Notes under the pieces: generated by a model | Seen by the model: the letters and a program-made list of their open reading frames with translations, nothing else | Databases searched by the model: none | What the model was told of the DNA's origin: nothing | Program-made: the position numbers and the translations under genes | Source of the DNA: Sphingomonas anseongensis | Lineage (GTDB): Bacteria; Pseudomonadota; Alphaproteobacteria; Sphingomonadales; Sphingomonadaceae | Assembly (NCBI RefSeq): GCF_023516495.1 | Contig: NZ_JAMGBC010000001.1 | Location: 1,512,501 to 1,576,500 of the forward strand | Length of the DNA stretch: 64,000 nucleotides | Direction: 5' to 3' | Part shown: positions 39,176 to 50,461 of the stretch, one piece after another | Layout of the letters: every line of letters starts with the position of its first letter | How positions within the stretch are numbered: position 1 is the first letter of the stretch

Positions 39176-41868
39176 GCTTCGTCTTCGCGGGCGGCGGCCA
39201 AAAGCGCCGCCCGCAAATCTTCGATCTGCTTCTGGCTGAGCTTCTGCCTGCGCTCATTGCTCAAGTAGAAAACGTCCACCGCGCGCTCTCCGTAGGTCGC
39301 GATGTGCGCCGAGTGGAGCCGGTGCCCGCATTCGTGGATCGCGCGGGCAAGCCGGGCCAGAAGGCGCGGCCTGTCCAGCGCATTTACCTCCACCACCGTG
39401 GTCCGGCTCGACGCTCGCTCGGCTATGGCAACCGACGGCGCGACGTTGAATGCGGCCGCCTTGTCCCCGCTTCGAAGCGGCGGGCCGAGGCTCGGCACCT
39501 CCTCGCTGGTAATCGCTGATTCGACCGACCTCACCAGCCGGTTCCGAAGCCTCTTGTCGCGATAGGGCTGGCCCTGCGAATCCTGAACGAGCAGGTTGTC
39601 GAGCGCCATTCCGTCCCGAGTAGTGTGGATCCTGGCGTCGATGATGCTCGCGCCCGCGCTCGCAAGGCCCGCGCAGATCCGGAAGAACAGCCCCTCCCGG
39701 TCGGGCGTGAAAACGCTGATTCGGGTGGCGCCCCGCGCGGGCTCATCTTCGGCGACGATGGTCGGTTCTGCTTCGCCGATGCGCGCTTCCGCGGCCGCAA
39801 CCTGGAGTGCGTTCGACCGCTGGACGTCCTGGGGCTCGGCAAGCCAGTAGCTGTCCGGCAGGCGCCGGGCGTAGGCTCGGGCGATCTTGGGCTTCCATTG
39901 GAGCGTGTGGAGCAGTTCCGACTGCCGCTGCTCGACGATTTCACTCCGCCCGCGCTGCTTGTGGCCAAGCCGCAGCTTTTCCTCCGCGGCATCGAACAGC
40001 GACCTCAGCAGGATGCGCTTCCAGTCGTTCCACACCCCTGGGCCAACGGCACGGATGTCGACCACCGTCAGGATCAGAAGCAGCCGAAGCCGCTCCGGAC
40101 TCTGCACCTGCCGGACGAAATCCTCGATGGTCTTGGGATCGGCGAGGTCGCGCTTGAACGCGGTCGAGGAGAGCAAGAGATGGTGGCGAACCAGCCAGGC
40201 GACGGTTTCCGTCTCGCCCTCGTCGAGGCCGAGGCGCGGGCAGATATCCATCGCGACTTCGGCGCCGAGCACGCTGTGATCGCCGCCGCGTCCCTTGGCG
40301 ATGTCGTGGAGGAGCACGGCCACATAAAGCACCCGACGCGAGGCGATCTGGTCGAACAAGGCGGTCGACAGCGGGTGGTCTTCAACAAGCTCGCCCCGCT
40401 CGATCGCCGCCAGAAGCCCGATCGCCCGGATCGCGTGCTCGTCGACCGTATAATGGTGGTACATGTCGAACTGCATCTGGGCGACGACGCGGCCGAAGTC
40501 GGGAATGAACCGGCCGAACACGCCCGATTCGTTCATCCAGCGAAGGACAACATCCGGCGAGTGAACGCTCGTCAGAACTTCCATGAAAAGAGCATTGGCG
40601 CGCGGGTCCTTCCGAACCCTCGACTTGATCAGCTTCGAGCATTGAGTGGCGGCGCGCATTGCCGCCGGATGGATCTCCAACTGCTCGCGGGCGGCGAGAG
40701 CGAACAGCTCCACCAGCCGCACCGGGTCTTCCTCGAAGAAGCTCTCACCGGGGATCGACAGCCTGCCGCGGTCGAGGACGAAGCCGTTGAGCGCCTTCGG
40801 CCTGCGGCGAATGGCGGGAAGGGCGAAACGGAATCCCTTCTTTGCCATCTTCTCGTCGAGCTGGGCGAGGAACACCCCGGTCAGGTCGCCGACATCCTTC
40901 GCGTTGAGGAAGTAGAAGTGCATGAAGCGCTCGACTGCCGACTTCCCCGGGCGGTCGGCGTAGCGCATGCGCTTTGCGATCGCCTTCTGGTACTGGAAGC
41001 CCAGCCGCTCCTCCGCACGGCCCGCCTCGACGTGGAGGTGGCAACGGACTGCCCAGAAGAAGCGTTCGGCCCGCTCGAAATGCGCGAATTCCTCTGCCGT
41101 CAGAAGCCCGACCGACACCAGGTCGGCCGGCTCGCGGACGTCATAGATATACTTGCCGATCCAGTAGAGCGTCTGAAGGTCGCGAAGCCCGCCCTTCCCG
41201 TCCTTGACGTTGGGCTCGACCACGTAGCGGCTGTCGCCCATCTTCACGTGCCGCTCGTCGCGCTCGGCAAGCTTTGCGGCGACGAACTCGTCGCCCGATC
41301 CCGTCACGATCTTGGACCGGAAGCGCTTCCAAGCCGCCTCGAAAATCTCTTCCGTTCCCCACAGCAGCCGCGCCTCGAGGAAGGCGGTGCGAACCGTCAT
41401 GTCGGTTCGGGTCAGCGTGATTAGCTCGTCGATCGAGCGAAGGGAGTGGCCGACCTTCAGCTGCAGGTCCCACAGCAGGTAGAGGACCGACTGGACCGTC
41501 TTGTCGATCTCCGCGGACGGCTTGCCGCTGGTAAGGAACATGAGGTCGAGGTCGCTGTACGGCGCCATCTCGCCGCGCCCGGTCCCGCCAAGGCCGACGA
41601 TCGCGACCTCCGGCGGAGCGTCGCCCGTCACAAATTCGAACGCGAGGCGAACAATCTGTGCGTGCAGGTAAGCCGTCGACCGGGCGGCGGCTCGCCCACG
41701 GCCGGGGTGGGCGCGGAGACGCTTCTCGATCTCGGTACGGCCGCGCTCCAGGCCGCTTAAGAGAACCTTGGCCGCCTTCGCGGAGCTAGCGCTGCGGATC
41801 TGGTCGCCGAGCTTGCGCGGGTCGATGATCGCCCGCCGATCGTCGACCGGCTCGAAGGGCGCGTTCAC
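39172..41868 (-). CDS. glnD: GlnD, PII uridylyltransferase/uridylyl-removing enzyme
   Basis: GlnD senses glutamine and modifies PII proteins to control nitrogen metabolism. The 898-residue protein has the nucleotidyltransferase motif [19 protein letters not shown] (catalytic Asp106 and 108), a PII-UTase helical region, an HD domain with [14 protein letters not shown], and two C-terminal ACT domains ([16 protein letters not shown] and [16 protein letters not shown]). The signature usually reads GGYGRG; here Thr replaces Tyr. The GTG at 41868 overlaps the mutS stop (GTGA). Confidence 0.95.
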   Translation of the reverse strand: MNAPFEPVDDRRAIIDPRKLGDQIRSASSAKAAKVLLSGLERGRTEIEKRLRAHPGRGRAAARSTAYLHAQIVRLAFEFVTGDAPPEVAIVGLGGTGRGEMAPYSDLDLMFLTSGKPSAEIDKTVQSVLYLLWDLQLKVGHSLRSIDELITLTRTDMTVRTAFLEARLLWGTEEIFEAAWKRFRSKIVTGSGDEFVAAKLAERDERHVKMGDSRYVVEPNVKDGKGGLRDLQTLYWIGKYIYDVREPADLVSVGLLTAEEFAHFERAERFFWAVRCHLHVEAGRAEERLGFQYQKAIAKRMRYADRPGKSAVERFMHFYFLNAKDVGDLTGVFLAQLDEKMAKKGFRFALPAIRRRPKALNGFVLDRGRLSIPGESFFEEDPVRLVELFALAAREQLEIHPAAMRAATQCSKLIKSRVRKDPRANALFMEVLTSVHSPDVVLRWMNESGVFGRFIPDFGRVVAQMQFDMYHHYTVDEHAIRAIGLLAAIERGELVEDHPLSTALFDQIASRRVLYVAVLLHDIAKGRGGDHSVLGAEVAMDICPRLGLDEGETETVAWLVRHHLLLSSTAFKRDLADPKTIEDFVRQVQSPERLRLLLILTVVDIRAVGPGVWNDWKRILLRSLFDAAEEKLRLGHKQRGRSEIVEQRQSELLHTLQWKPKIARAYARRLPDSYWLAEPQDVQRSNALQVAAAEARIGEAEPTIVAEDEPARGATRISVFTPDREGLFFRICAGLASAGASIIDARIHTTRDGMALDNLLVQDSQGQPYRDKRLRNRLVRSVESAITSEEVPSLGPPLRSGDKAAAFNVAPSVAIAERASSRTTVVEVNALDRPRLLARLARAIHECGHRLHSAHIATYGERAVDVFYLSNERRQKLSQKQIEDLRAALLAAAREDEA

Positions 41869-44468
41869 TCGCCGCCCCGTTCCGCCCACAATCTCTTGAG
41901 GCGGTACAATGTTTCGAGCGCCTCGCGCGGAGTCAGCGCGTCGGGGTCGATAGTGCCAAGCGCGTCAGCAAGCGGGTCCGCTGCCCGCTCTGGCTCGGCC
42001 GATGAAGCGAACAGGGGCAGGTCGTCGAGGCCCGCTGCGATGCCACCGGTCGCGTCGCGCCCCGCTTCCAGCTTGGCGAGCACCGCCTTCGCCCGGGCGA
42101 CCACTGCGGGCGGAAGCCCTGCGAGCTTCGCGACGGCGATCCCGTAGCTGCGGTCCGCGGCGCCGTCGGCGACCTCGTGGAGGAGGACAAGATCGCCCTT
42201 CCACTCACGCGCGCGCACATGGTGGAGCGACAGCGCGTCGAGCCTTCCGGCAAGGCGGGTCAGCTCGTGATAATGAGTTGCGAACAGGGTCCTGCATGTG
42301 AGCTTGTCGTGCATCGCCTCGACCACCGCCCAGGCGATCGCGAGCCCGTCGTATGTCGACGTGCCGCGGCCGATCTCGTCGAGGATCACCAGGCTCTGCG
42401 GAGTCGCCTGGGCAAGGATCGCCGCAGTCTCGACCATCTCGACCATGAAGGTGGAGCGGCCGCGGGCGAGGTTGTCCGATGCTCCGACTCGGCTGAACAG
42501 GCGGTCGACCAATCCGACCCTGGCACGCGCCGCCGGAACGAAGCACCCCGTCTGGGCGAGAACCGCGATGAGCGCCGCCTGCCTGAGGAAGGTCGACTTG
42601 CCGCCCATGTTGGGGCCCGTGATCAGCCACAGCCGGTCGTCGCGGCCCAAGCTGAGATCGTTCGCGACGAAGCGCTCGCCGCTTGCCGAAAGCGCGCTTT
42701 CGACCACGGGATGGCGGCCGCCCTCGACCTCGAGGCAGGCCTCTTCGGTAAGCTGCGGGCTAACCCATCCGCTCTCGGCGGCACGCTGCGCATTGCCGGC
42801 GGCGACGTCGATGCGCGCCAAGGCGTCAGCGGTGGACAGAATCCTCGAGCTGTCGGCGACCGCCAGCCTGGTCAGCTCTTCCAGGTGCTTTGCTTCGAGC
42901 GCCAGCGCATGGCCTCCGGCCTCGACCACTCGCGCGGCTTCTTCGTGAAGCTCGGGCGAATTGAATCGGACAACGCCGGCGAGAGTCTGCCGGTGCGTGA
43001 AGCCGCTGTCCGGCGCCATCAGCTTGTCCGCATGCCTCGCCGCGACCTCGATATGATAGCCGAGCACCGCGTTGTGCCGGATCTTCAGCGAAGCGATTCC
43101 GATCGAGTCGCGATACCGCGCTTCGAGCGCCGCTATGGCCCGGCGGCCGTCGCTCGATGCGGCCCGAAGCGAGTCCAGCGCCTCGTCGAACCCTTCGGCA
43201 ATATATCCGCCCTTGGATGCGTCGAGCGGCGGCGATTCGACGATCGCGGCAGCGAGCCGGTCGACCAGCGCTGCGTGACCGCCGAGGAGCGGAAGCATCT
43301 GATCGAGCATCGCCGGACGCTCGCTTTCCGACTCCAGCTCCCGCCGAAGCTCCTGCGCTCCGGATAGCCCGTCGCGAAGCTGCGCGAGGTCGCGCGGACC
43401 GCCACGCCCGGCGCTCAGCCGTCCAAGCGCCCGCGCGAGATCGGGTAGCGCTTTCAGCGCCGAGCGTGTGCGGTCGCGGCGAAGCTGGTCCTCGTGGAAC
43501 CAGCCGACGAGAGCGAGCCGCCGCTCGATCCCAGCCTTGTCCATCAGCGGCGCCGACACATCCTCCGCCAGAAGCCGTCGTCCGCAGGCAGTGACGCAGC
43601 GATCGATCTCGCCAAGCAGGCTTCCGGCGACTCCGCCCTGCGCCGACCGAGTCAGCTCGAGGCTCTCCCGGGTCGCCGAATCGATCTGCATGTGCGCTGA
43701 CCGGGCGATTCGAACAGGCGCATCGAGCAGAACCCGGGCGCCTTTCTGGGTCGCGTCGAGATAAGCGAGAAGCCCTCCCGCAGCCGCAAGCTCCGCGCGT
43801 CCCGGTGCCCCCATTCCGTCAAGCGTCGACAGCCCGAACCGTGCCTTGAGCGACCGCTCTCCGGAGATGCTGTCGAACCCGCCTTGCCCGGCGCGCGTCC
43901 GCACTCCCGGCACGGACCCATCGGCGACCGTCTCGGCCGGCGACAGCCTGGCAAGCTCCGACGCGAGTTCGCCCGGACCGCAGGCGACCAGCTCGAACCT
44001 GCCCGTCGAAATGTCCGCAGCAGCAATCGCCCAATCGTCTCCGGCACGCCCGATCGCCGCCAGCCAGTTGGCCGAGCTCGATTCGAGCAACGTCTCTTCG
44101 GTGAGGGTCCCGGGCGTGACCAGCCGAACGATCGCCCGCTCCACGAGTGTCTTCGAGCCGCGCGCCTTTCGCGCCTCCGCCGGGCTCTCGATCTGTTCGG
44201 CGATTGCGACCCGGTGCCCGCCCTTGATCAGCCGGGCGAGGTAGGATTCGGCGGAATGGACCGGCACCCCGCACATCGGAATCGGCTCTCCGGCATCTTC
44301 GCCGCGCTTCGTAAGCGCGATGTCGAGGCAGGCGGCGGCGATCCGCGCGTCGTCGAAGAACAGCTCGAAGAAGTCGCCCATGCGATAGAAGAGCAGCGCG
44401 TCCCCCGCCTCCTCCTTGAGGCGCCGGTACTGCGCCATCATCGGGGTTGGGGCGTCGGCTCTGGCCAT
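41865..44468 (-). CDS. mutS: DNA mismatch repair protein MutS
   Basis: MutS finds mismatches and recruits MutL. The 867-residue protein is full length. It has the mismatch-binding domain ([20 protein letters not shown] with the Phe-x-Glu type contact), lever and clamp domains, and the ATPase with Walker [10 protein letters not shown], Walker [17 protein letters not shown] and ATHYHEL. The ATG at 44468 was chosen; the frame is open 56 codons further but that part encodes nothing MutS-like. It is coupled to glnD and divergent from maeB. Confidence 0.96.
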   Translation of the reverse strand: MARADAPTPMMAQYRRLKEEAGDALLFYRMGDFFELFFDDARIAAACLDIALTKRGEDAGEPIPMCGVPVHSAESYLARLIKGGHRVAIAEQIESPAEARKARGSKTLVERAIVRLVTPGTLTEETLLESSSANWLAAIGRAGDDWAIAAADISTGRFELVACGPGELASELARLSPAETVADGSVPGVRTRAGQGGFDSISGERSLKARFGLSTLDGMGAPGRAELAAAGGLLAYLDATQKGARVLLDAPVRIARSAHMQIDSATRESLELTRSAQGGVAGSLLGEIDRCVTACGRRLLAEDVSAPLMDKAGIERRLALVGWFHEDQLRRDRTRSALKALPDLARALGRLSAGRGGPRDLAQLRDGLSGAQELRRELESESERPAMLDQMLPLLGGHAALVDRLAAAIVESPPLDASKGGYIAEGFDEALDSLRAASSDGRRAIAALEARYRDSIGIASLKIRHNAVLGYHIEVAARHADKLMAPDSGFTHRQTLAGVVRFNSPELHEEAARVVEAGGHALALEAKHLEELTRLAVADSSRILSTADALARIDVAAGNAQRAAESGWVSPQLTEEACLEVEGGRHPVVESALSASGERFVANDLSLGRDDRLWLITGPNMGGKSTFLRQAALIAVLAQTGCFVPAARARVGLVDRLFSRVGASDNLARGRSTFMVEMVETAAILAQATPQSLVILDEIGRGTSTYDGLAIAWAVVEAMHDKLTCRTLFATHYHELTRLAGRLDALSLHHVRAREWKGDLVLLHEVADGAADRSYGIAVAKLAGLPPAVVARAKAVLAKLEAGRDATGGIAAGLDDLPLFASSAEPERAADPLADALGTIDPDALTPREALETLYRLKRLWAERGGE

Positions 44469-44544
44469 GCGGTCAACCGTAGCCGCTCGGCGTGACTCTT
44501 CCCACACCCTTTGGCTAAAGCCCCCGCTCAAGGGAGCGGCGCGA

Positions 44545-46848
44545 ATGAGCGACAGCAATATCAAATTCTCTGAAAAGGAAGCGCTCGACTTCCACTCGCA
44601 GGGTCGGCCGGGGAAGATCGAGATCGTCGCGACCAAGCCGATGGCGACGCAGCGCGACTTGAGCCTGGCTTATTCGCCGGGGGTCGCCGTGCCCGTCCGG
44701 GCGATCGCCGCGAACCCGACCCTCGCCTATGATTATACCGCCAAGGGCAACCTCGTCGCCGTCATCTCCAACGGGACCGCAATCCTCGGCCTCGGCAATC
44801 TCGGAGCGCTGGCCGCCAAGCCGGTGATGGAAGGCAAGGCGGTGCTGTTCAAGCGCTTCGCCGACGTGGACGCCATCGACCTCGAGCTCGCGACCGAGGA
44901 TTGCGACCGCTTCATCGACGCCGTCGCCCTCCTCGAGCCAAGCTTCGGCGGGATCAACCTGGAGGATATCGCCGCTCCGGACTGCTTCGTCATCGAGCAG
45001 ACGCTTCGCGAGCGGATGAACATCCCGGTCTTCCATGACGACCAGCACGGCACCGCAATCATCACCGCCGCCGGCCTGATCAACGCCTGCCACCTCACCA
45101 ACCGGAAGCTGGGCGACATCAAGGTGGTCGTGAACGGCGCGGGAGCGGCGGCGATCGCCTGCACCGAGCTGGTCAAGGCGATGGGCGTCAAGGGCGGCAA
45201 CGTCATCATGTGCGACCGCAAGGGCGTGATCCACAAAGGCCGGACAGACCTCGACCAGTGGAAGTCGGCCCATGCCGTGGAAACCGACGCGCGGACGCTT
45301 GCGGATGCCCTGAAGGGCGCCGACGTCTTCCTCGGCCTCTCGGCTGCCAACGTCCTCACTCAGGACATGCTGAAGCAAATGGCGGATCAGCCGATCATCT
45401 TCGCCATGGCGAACCCCGACCCGGAGATATGGCCGCCCGACGCGATGGAAGCCCGCCCCGACGCGATCATCGCCACCGGCCGCTCGGACTTCCCCAACCA
45501 GGTCAACAATGTGCTGGGCTTCCCCTTCATCTTCCGCGGAGCACTCGATGTGCGCGCCACCGCGATCAACGACGAGATGAAGATCGCCGCCGCCGAGGCC
45601 CTCGCCGAGCTCGCGCGCGAGCCGGTCCCGGAGGAAGTTGCGGCTGCCTATGGCGGTCGCTCGCAGAGCTTCGGCCGCGACTACATCATCCCGGCGCCGT
45701 TCGACCCGCGGCTGATGGAGGTCGTCGCCTCCGCCGTCGCCGAAGCGGCGATGAAGAGCGGAGTCGCACAAACGACGATCGAGGACTTCGACGCCTACCG
45801 CCACGAACTGCGGGCGCGGCTCAACCCTACCGTGTCGGTGCTCAGCCTCGCTTACGAAGCCGCGAAGTCCAATCCGAAGCGCGTCCTGTTCGCCGAGGGC
45901 GAGGAGCCCAACGTTCTTCGCGCGGCCATCGCCTTCCGCGAAGCGGGCTACGGAACTCCGGTGCTGGTCGGCCGCGAGGACGTCTACGGCCTCCTCCGCG
46001 AACTCGGAGTGGACGATCCCGAAAGCTACGAGGTGCTCAACAGCCGCAATTCGCCTCTGGTCGGGCGAGCCGTCGATCACATCTATGAGAAGCACCGGCG
46101 CCACGGCCTGCTGCGCCGCGAGGTCGAGCGCATGATCAACCAGGACCGCAACTATTTCGCCGCGGCGATGCTCGCGCTCGGCGAAGCGGACGCGATGATC
46201 ACCGGTACGACCCGCCCGTTCAGCCAGTCGCTCCGACAGGTCCGCCAGGTGATCGACGACGAGAAGGACGCGACTCCGTTCGGGATCAACCTGGTCGTCT
46301 CCCGCAATCGCACGGTCCTGATCGCCGATACAGCGGTGACCGAGCGCCCCGACGCTCACCAGCTCGCCGCCATCGGCATGCGCGCGGCCGGCTTCGCTCG
46401 CCGGATGGGGCTGGAGCCGCGAATCGCCTTCATCAGCTACACGACCTTCGGCAACCCGCCGGGCACCCACATCGAGGACCTTCGCGGCGCGGTCAGCCTG
46501 CTCGACGGGATCAACACCGACTTCGAATATGAAGGCGAAATGGCGCCCGACGTGGCGCTCAACTACGAGATGCAGAAGCGCTTCTACCCGTTCACCCGGC
46601 TGAGCGGCCCCGCCAACATCCTCGTGATGCCGGGACTTCAGTCGGCCAACCTGTCGTCGAAGCTCCTGAAGAACCTTGGCGGCGAGAGCGTGCTTGGGCC
46701 GTTCATCGTCGGCCTCGAGCTTCCGGTGCAAATCGCCCCGATGACCGCGACCGCGTCGGACCTCGTGACTTTGGCGGTTCTGGCCGCCGGAAGCGTGCGT
46801 GAGCGGATGCCGGCGAAGAAACGGGCTAGATCCGCTCCACCGAACTGA
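44545..46848 (+). CDS. maeB: NADP-type malic enzyme with phosphotransacetylase-like domain
   Basis: The enzyme decarboxylates malate to pyruvate. The 767-residue protein has the malic enzyme half (about residues 1-430) with [12 protein letters not shown], the metal site [11 protein letters not shown], and the NAD(P) loop [12 protein letters not shown]. The C-terminal half (about 440-760) resembles phosphate acetyltransferase ([32 protein letters not shown]), which regulates MaeB-type enzymes. The last 23 bp overlap the end of the RelA/SpoT gene on the other strand. Confidence 0.95.
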   Translation: MSDSNIKFSEKEALDFHSQGRPGKIEIVATKPMATQRDLSLAYSPGVAVPVRAIAANPTLAYDYTAKGNLVAVISNGTAILGLGNLGALAAKPVMEGKAVLFKRFADVDAIDLELATEDCDRFIDAVALLEPSFGGINLEDIAAPDCFVIEQTLRERMNIPVFHDDQHGTAIITAAGLINACHLTNRKLGDIKVVVNGAGAAAIACTELVKAMGVKGGNVIMCDRKGVIHKGRTDLDQWKSAHAVETDARTLADALKGADVFLGLSAANVLTQDMLKQMADQPIIFAMANPDPEIWPPDAMEARPDAIIATGRSDFPNQVNNVLGFPFIFRGALDVRATAINDEMKIAAAEALAELAREPVPEEVAAAYGGRSQSFGRDYIIPAPFDPRLMEVVASAVAEAAMKSGVAQTTIEDFDAYRHELRARLNPTVSVLSLAYEAAKSNPKRVLFAEGEEPNVLRAAIAFREAGYGTPVLVGREDVYGLLRELGVDDPESYEVLNSRNSPLVGRAVDHIYEKHRRHGLLRREVERMINQDRNYFAAAMLALGEADAMITGTTRPFSQSLRQVRQVIDDEKDATPFGINLVVSRNRTVLIADTAVTERPDAHQLAAIGMRAAGFARRMGLEPRIAFISYTTFGNPPGTHIEDLRGAVSLLDGINTDFEYEGEMAPDVALNYEMQKRFYPFTRLSGPANILVMPGLQSANLSSKLLKNLGGESVLGPFIVGLELPVQIAPMTATASDLVTLAVLAAGSVRERMPAKKRARSAPPN

Positions 46849-48913
46849 CCGGGTCGGCATCCCTCAACGCGGCAATGATCGCGTGCAAATGCGCGAGGTC
46901 GTGAACCTCGATGTCGAGGTGGAAGGTCTGAAAGCTGCCGTCGCGGTGGACTAGGTGAAGGTTGACGATATTGGCGTGCTTCGCGCCGAGGATGCCCGCC
47001 ATCGTCCCCAGCGCGCCGGGCACGTCGTGGAGGATGATCGAAAGCCTCGCGGAGCCGCCCGAACCTTCGCCCCAGGCCAGGTCCAGCCAGTCGGCATCGA
47101 CTCCGCTCGCAAGCGTATCGCAGCCGATCACGTGAACCTCGATCTCCTCATCCTCGCGGCGAAGGCCGACAATTCGATCGCCCGGAATGGGGTGGCAGCA
47201 GGTCGCCAGATGATAGGCCACCCCCGGGGTGAGGCCCTTGATCGAGATCGCGGTGCGCTGTGCGGGCGGGCGGGGGGCGACGTCGCCGCCGGCCGAGCCG
47301 GGCATCAGCGATTCCATCACTTCCTCGTCGGAAACACGCTTCCTCGCGATCGCGATCATCAGCGCGTCCTCGTCTTCCATCGACAGCTTCTTGAGCGCGC
47401 GGCGTAAGGCGTCCTCCGCCAGCTCGGCGGGAAGGCGTTCGACGATGTCCTCGTAGATCTTGCGGCCGAGCTCGATCGTCTCGTCGCGCTCCTTGTGGCG
47501 GACGAACCGGCGGACTCCGGCGCGAGCCTTGCCGGTTGCGACGAAGCGGAGCCAGGAAGGCTGCGGGTGCTGCGCCTCCGACGCCAGGATTTCGACCTGG
47601 TCGCCATTCTCCAGCATCGTCCGCAGCGGGACCACGCGGCCGTTGACCTTCGCTCCGACGGTTCGGTCGCCAAGGTCGGTATGGACCGCATAGGCGAAGT
47701 CGACCGGGGTCGCGCCCTTGGGCAGCTGGATCAGCTCGCCCTTGGGAGTGAAGGCGAAGATCCGGTCCTGGTACATCGCCATCCGGGTGTGCTCGAGAAG
47801 CTCCTCGGGGCTCGCGGCATGCTCCAGTATCTCGACCAGCTCGTCCACCCACGGGATCTTCAAATCCGCCTTGGGCTTGCCTTCCTTGTACGCCCAGTGG
47901 GCGGCAAGGCCGCGCTCGGCCTGTTCGTGCATCGCCTTGGTTCGGATCTGGATTTCGATCCGCATCTGCGAATCGTGGATCACCGACGTGTGTAGCGAGC
48001 GGTAGCCGTTGCGCTTGGGGGTCGAGATGTAATCCTTGTAGCGGCCCGGAACCATCGGCCAGCGCTGGTGGATGAGGCCTAGCGCCCGGTAACAATCCTC
48101 GACCTCGTCGACGATCACGCGGAACGCCATCACGTCGGACAATTGCTCGAAGCTGATGTGGCGCTCGGCCATCTTGCGCCAGATGGAATAGGGATGCTTT
48201 TCCCGGCCGGTGACTTCGGCCTCGAGGCCATTGTCGGCGAGATGGAGCTGCAGGCCGAGCCCGATTCGGCTGACGAGGTCACCGCCCTGCTCGTGAAGCT
48301 GCTTCAGCCGCTTGGTGATCGAGGCGTAAGCGTCCGGCTCCAGCTGGCGGAACGCGAGCGTCTGCATCTCGGTCATCATTTCGTACATTCCGATCCGCTC
48401 GGCGAGCGGAGCGTAGATATCCATCGTCTCGCGGGCGATCCGCCGCCGTTTCTCCTCCGCCGGCACGTGGTGGAGCGTGCGCATGTTGTGGAGCCGGTCG
48501 GCGAGTTTCACGAGCAACACGCGGATGTCGTCGGACAGCGCCAGAAGGAACTTGCGCAGATTCTCGGCGGCCCGCTCGTTCTCCGACTGCGCCTCGATCT
48601 TGCTGAGCTTGGTCACGCCGTCGACGAGACGGGCGACGTTCTTCCCGAACAGCTTCTCGATCTCCTGAGGAGTCGCCAGCGTGTCCTCGATCGTGTCGTG
48701 CAGGATAGCGGTTGCGATCGTCTGGTCGTCGAGCTTGAGATCGGTGAGAATTCCCGCGACCTCGATTGGGTGGCTGAAATAGGGATCGCCTGAAGCGCGC
48801 TTCTGGGACCCATGTGCCTTCATCGAGAAGACGTAGGCGCGGTTGATCAGGCCTTCGTCGGCATCGGGATCATAGGCCCGAACCCTCTCAACGAGTTCAT
48901 ATTGTCGAAGCAC
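46826..48913 (-). CDS. bifunctional (p)ppGpp synthetase/hydrolase, RelA/SpoT family
   Basis: This protein makes and breaks the alarmone (p)ppGpp. From a GTG at 48913 it is 695 residues: an HD hydrolase domain with [11 protein letters not shown], a synthetase domain with [21 protein letters not shown], a TGS domain ([30 protein letters not shown]), the region with [11 protein letters not shown], and a C-terminal ACT domain. An intact HD site plus the RxKD motif (RYKD) indicates both activities, typical of the single alphaproteobacterial Rsh. The frame extends to a TTG at 48949, but the usual MLRQYELVE start favours the GTG. Confidence 0.95.
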   Translation of the reverse strand: MLRQYELVERVRAYDPDADEGLINRAYVFSMKAHGSQKRASGDPYFSHPIEVAGILTDLKLDDQTIATAILHDTIEDTLATPQEIEKLFGKNVARLVDGVTKLSKIEAQSENERAAENLRKFLLALSDDIRVLLVKLADRLHNMRTLHHVPAEEKRRRIARETMDIYAPLAERIGMYEMMTEMQTLAFRQLEPDAYASITKRLKQLHEQGGDLVSRIGLGLQLHLADNGLEAEVTGREKHPYSIWRKMAERHISFEQLSDVMAFRVIVDEVEDCYRALGLIHQRWPMVPGRYKDYISTPKRNGYRSLHTSVIHDSQMRIEIQIRTKAMHEQAERGLAAHWAYKEGKPKADLKIPWVDELVEILEHAASPEELLEHTRMAMYQDRIFAFTPKGELIQLPKGATPVDFAYAVHTDLGDRTVGAKVNGRVVPLRTMLENGDQVEILASEAQHPQPSWLRFVATGKARAGVRRFVRHKERDETIELGRKIYEDIVERLPAELAEDALRRALKKLSMEDEDALMIAIARKRVSDEEVMESLMPGSAGGDVAPRPPAQRTAISIKGLTPGVAYHLATCCHPIPGDRIVGLRREDEEIEVHVIGCDTLASGVDADWLDLAWGEGSGGSARLSIILHDVPGALGTMAGILGAKHANIVNLHLVHRDGSFQTFHLDIEVHDLAHLHAIIAALRDADPVSSVERI

Positions 48914-48957
48914 TCGCCCTAGATGGGGGGACGGGCCGTACTTGTGCAAGAAAGAAA

Positions 48958-48986
48958 GGCCGCGCCCGGGGAGGAGGGGCGCGGCC
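48958..48986 (-). terminator. intrinsic terminator of the CC_3452-like gene
   Basis: A perfect 10-bp stem (GGCCGCGCCC with GGGCGCGGCC) is followed on the minus strand by UUUCUUUCUU. It lies 12 bp after the CC_3452-like stop and isolates that gene from the RelA/SpoT gene downstream. Confidence 0.85.
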
Positions 48987-48997
48987 CTGGGCGAAGG

Positions 48998-49318
48998 TTA
49001 GCGTGCGTTGGCCAGTGCCTGGCTCTTGTCGCCACGAGCGGAGGCGTTGCAGCGCTCGAGGTCCGCGGCAGCCATCTCGCGGCCGTCGACGACGAAGGAT
49101 TCGATGCGGCCCGCCTGCTTGGCGAGGCCCTGGCAGAGGACCGCGGGACGGCTGTTCTGGGTCGATCCGGTGCAGGCGCCTGAACCGCAGGTCCACAGGA
49201 TGTCGCGGGCGGGGATCTTCGCCGGCGCCTGTGTGGAAGTCTTCGCGGTATAGGTGGCGGCAGCGGCTGGGGCGGCGATCAACGCGGAAGCTGCAAGTGC
49301 AATCAACGGACGGATCAT
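48998..49318 (-). CDS. exported CC_3452-like small protein
   Basis: The 106-residue protein has a signal peptide (MIRPLIALAASALIAAPAAAA) and a small mature domain with four Cys (TCGSGACTG, AVLCQGL, LERCNAS) that could form disulfides. I recall this pattern as the CC_3452 family of unknown function in Caulobacter and sphingomonads. The ATG has a perfect AGGAGG site. It is divergent from an HxlR regulator and shares with it a promoter region containing an inverted repeat. Confidence 0.72.
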   Translation of the reverse strand: MIRPLIALAASALIAAPAAAATYTAKTSTQAPAKIPARDILWTCGSGACTGSTQNSRPAVLCQGLAKQAGRIESFVVDGREMAAADLERCNASARGDKSQALANAR

Positions 49319-49350
49319 CGCGTCCTCCTGTTTATTGGTTGCGAGTCGAA

Positions 49351-49369
49351 ACGTATATCCTATGTACGT
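49351..49369. promoter_or_regulatory. inverted repeat, probable HxlR operator
   Basis: ACGTA and TACGT are separated by 9 bp in the divergent promoter region between the CC_3452-like gene and the HxlR gene. A wider, less perfect arm pair (GTTGCGA and TTTCGCAAC) surrounds it. MarR/HxlR-type dimers bind such repeats next to their own genes. The assignment is by position and symmetry. Confidence 0.5.
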
Positions 49370-49430
49370 TGCATTTCGCAACTATTATTTTGCGGCCATT
49401 CGTGCTTTTGACGAGTCGGGAAGGGAGTGT

Positions 49431-49937
49431 GTGAGCGTGAGCGTGATCGACTCAAAGTCCGGCCCGGATATCGATGCCTTCCGGGAAGCCGCGCTTCGCT
49501 GCCCCATACCCGCCGCAGTCGAGCTGATCGGCGAGAAATGGGCATTCCTCATCCTTCGCGGCGCGTTCAACGGCCTCCAGCATTTCGAGGAATTCCAGGC
49601 GGGCCTGGGAATCGCCCGCAACATCCTGTCCGACCGGCTCGCGAAGCTGGTCGCGGGCGGAATCCTCGAGCGCTCGCCCGATCCGTCCGACCGGCGGAAG
49701 GTGATCTACTCGCTTACGACGAAGGGCGAAGCTTTGCTTCCGGTCGTTCTCTCGATCCGCCAGTGGGGCGAGGACTGGGGCTATGGCGAGATGGAAATCG
49801 TGCTCGCCGACTCGAAAGCGAGGCGGCCGGTTCGCCGAATCCGCGTGCTTGCCGAAGACGGCCGCGAGCTTGCGCTGGGCGACATGACTTGGATCAGCCG
49901 CGACGAGCTCCACGACAAGGCCGACAAGGCGGCCTGA
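49431..49937 (+). CDS. HxlR-family transcriptional regulator
   Basis: The 168-residue protein has the winged-helix HxlR domain. It runs from CPIPAAVELIGEKWAFLILRGAFNGLQHFEEFQ, which includes the characteristic N-terminal Cys, through GIARNILSDRLAKLV to the wing ERSPDPSDRRKVIYSLT. HxlR proteins often sense electrophiles or oxidants through that Cys. The GTG at 49431 follows GGGAG; an in-frame ATG at 49362 lies inside the inverted repeat and is less likely. Its probable target is the divergent CC_3452-like gene and itself. Confidence 0.88.
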   Translation: MSVSVIDSKSGPDIDAFREAALRCPIPAAVELIGEKWAFLILRGAFNGLQHFEEFQAGLGIARNILSDRLAKLVAGGILERSPDPSDRRKVIYSLTTKGEALLPVVLSIRQWGEDWGYGEMEIVLADSKARRPVRRIRVLAEDGRELALGDMTWISRDELHDKADKAA

Positions 49938-49996
49938 ACTCTCGTTGATTTAGCTTGAACGACTACTCGGCCATGCCCCCGGTATGGCCTGCGTGG

Positions 49997-50338
49997 TCAT
50001 TCGTAATCGCCGCCGCTCGGGGTCGGGCGCGGCGGAGCCGCGGCGGTGAGGCGAAGGGCCTCGGCGGCCTCGCTCAGCGACGCCAGCTCCTCGGTCTCGT
50101 CTTCTTCGTCGATCCGAACCTTCTGCAGGTTGGTGACGATCGCCTCCTGGAGATCCTTGGGCTTCAAGGTCTCTTCGGCGATCTCGCGAAGGGCAACGAC
50201 CGGATTTTTGTCGCGGTCGCGGTCGATGGTGAGGTCGGCACCGCCGGAAATCTGGCGCGCGCGCTGAGCCGCGAGCAGGACGAGGTCGAACCTGTTCGGG
50301 ATCTTGTCTACGCAATCTTCGACTGTAACGCGCGCCAT
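49997..50338 (-). CDS. rpoZ: RNA polymerase omega subunit
   Basis: Omega helps assemble RNA polymerase and forms part of the ppGpp site. The 113-residue protein has the signature [29 protein letters not shown] and [12 protein letters not shown], with a Pro/acidic tail. In many Proteobacteria rpoZ lies directly before the relA/spoT gene. Here the same orientation holds, but the HxlR and CC_3452-like genes lie between them. Confidence 0.95.
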   Translation of the reverse strand: MARVTVEDCVDKIPNRFDLVLLAAQRARQISGGADLTIDRDRDKNPVVALREIAEETLKPKDLQEAIVTNLQKVRIDEEDETEELASLSEAAEALRLTAAAPPRPTPSGGDYE

Positions 50339-50461
50339 CTATCGCTTCTCCGCAGAGCTATATGGGATTTCGGGAAGGCCGCGCCAATAGCTGGCGACGA
50401 GGAAAAACGCAATCATTCCGCTTCTTGCCCGCGAGCGCCGCGACAGGCACACCCGCATTGA

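Noticed and set aside
39625-41424. 599-residue plus-strand frame opposite glnD
   Set aside because: It mirrors the glnD coding strand and encodes a low-complexity Arg/Asp/Leu-rich sequence with no domain.
44469-44636. N-terminal extension of mutS
   Set aside because: These 56 codons run into the divergent promoter region and the start of maeB, and MutS normally starts a few residues before the [11 protein letters not shown] motif.
44515-46860. 781-residue open frame on the minus strand opposite the malic enzyme gene
   Set aside because: It is antisense to a gene with intact catalytic motifs, shows no recognisable domain, and such long shadow frames are expected in high-GC DNA.
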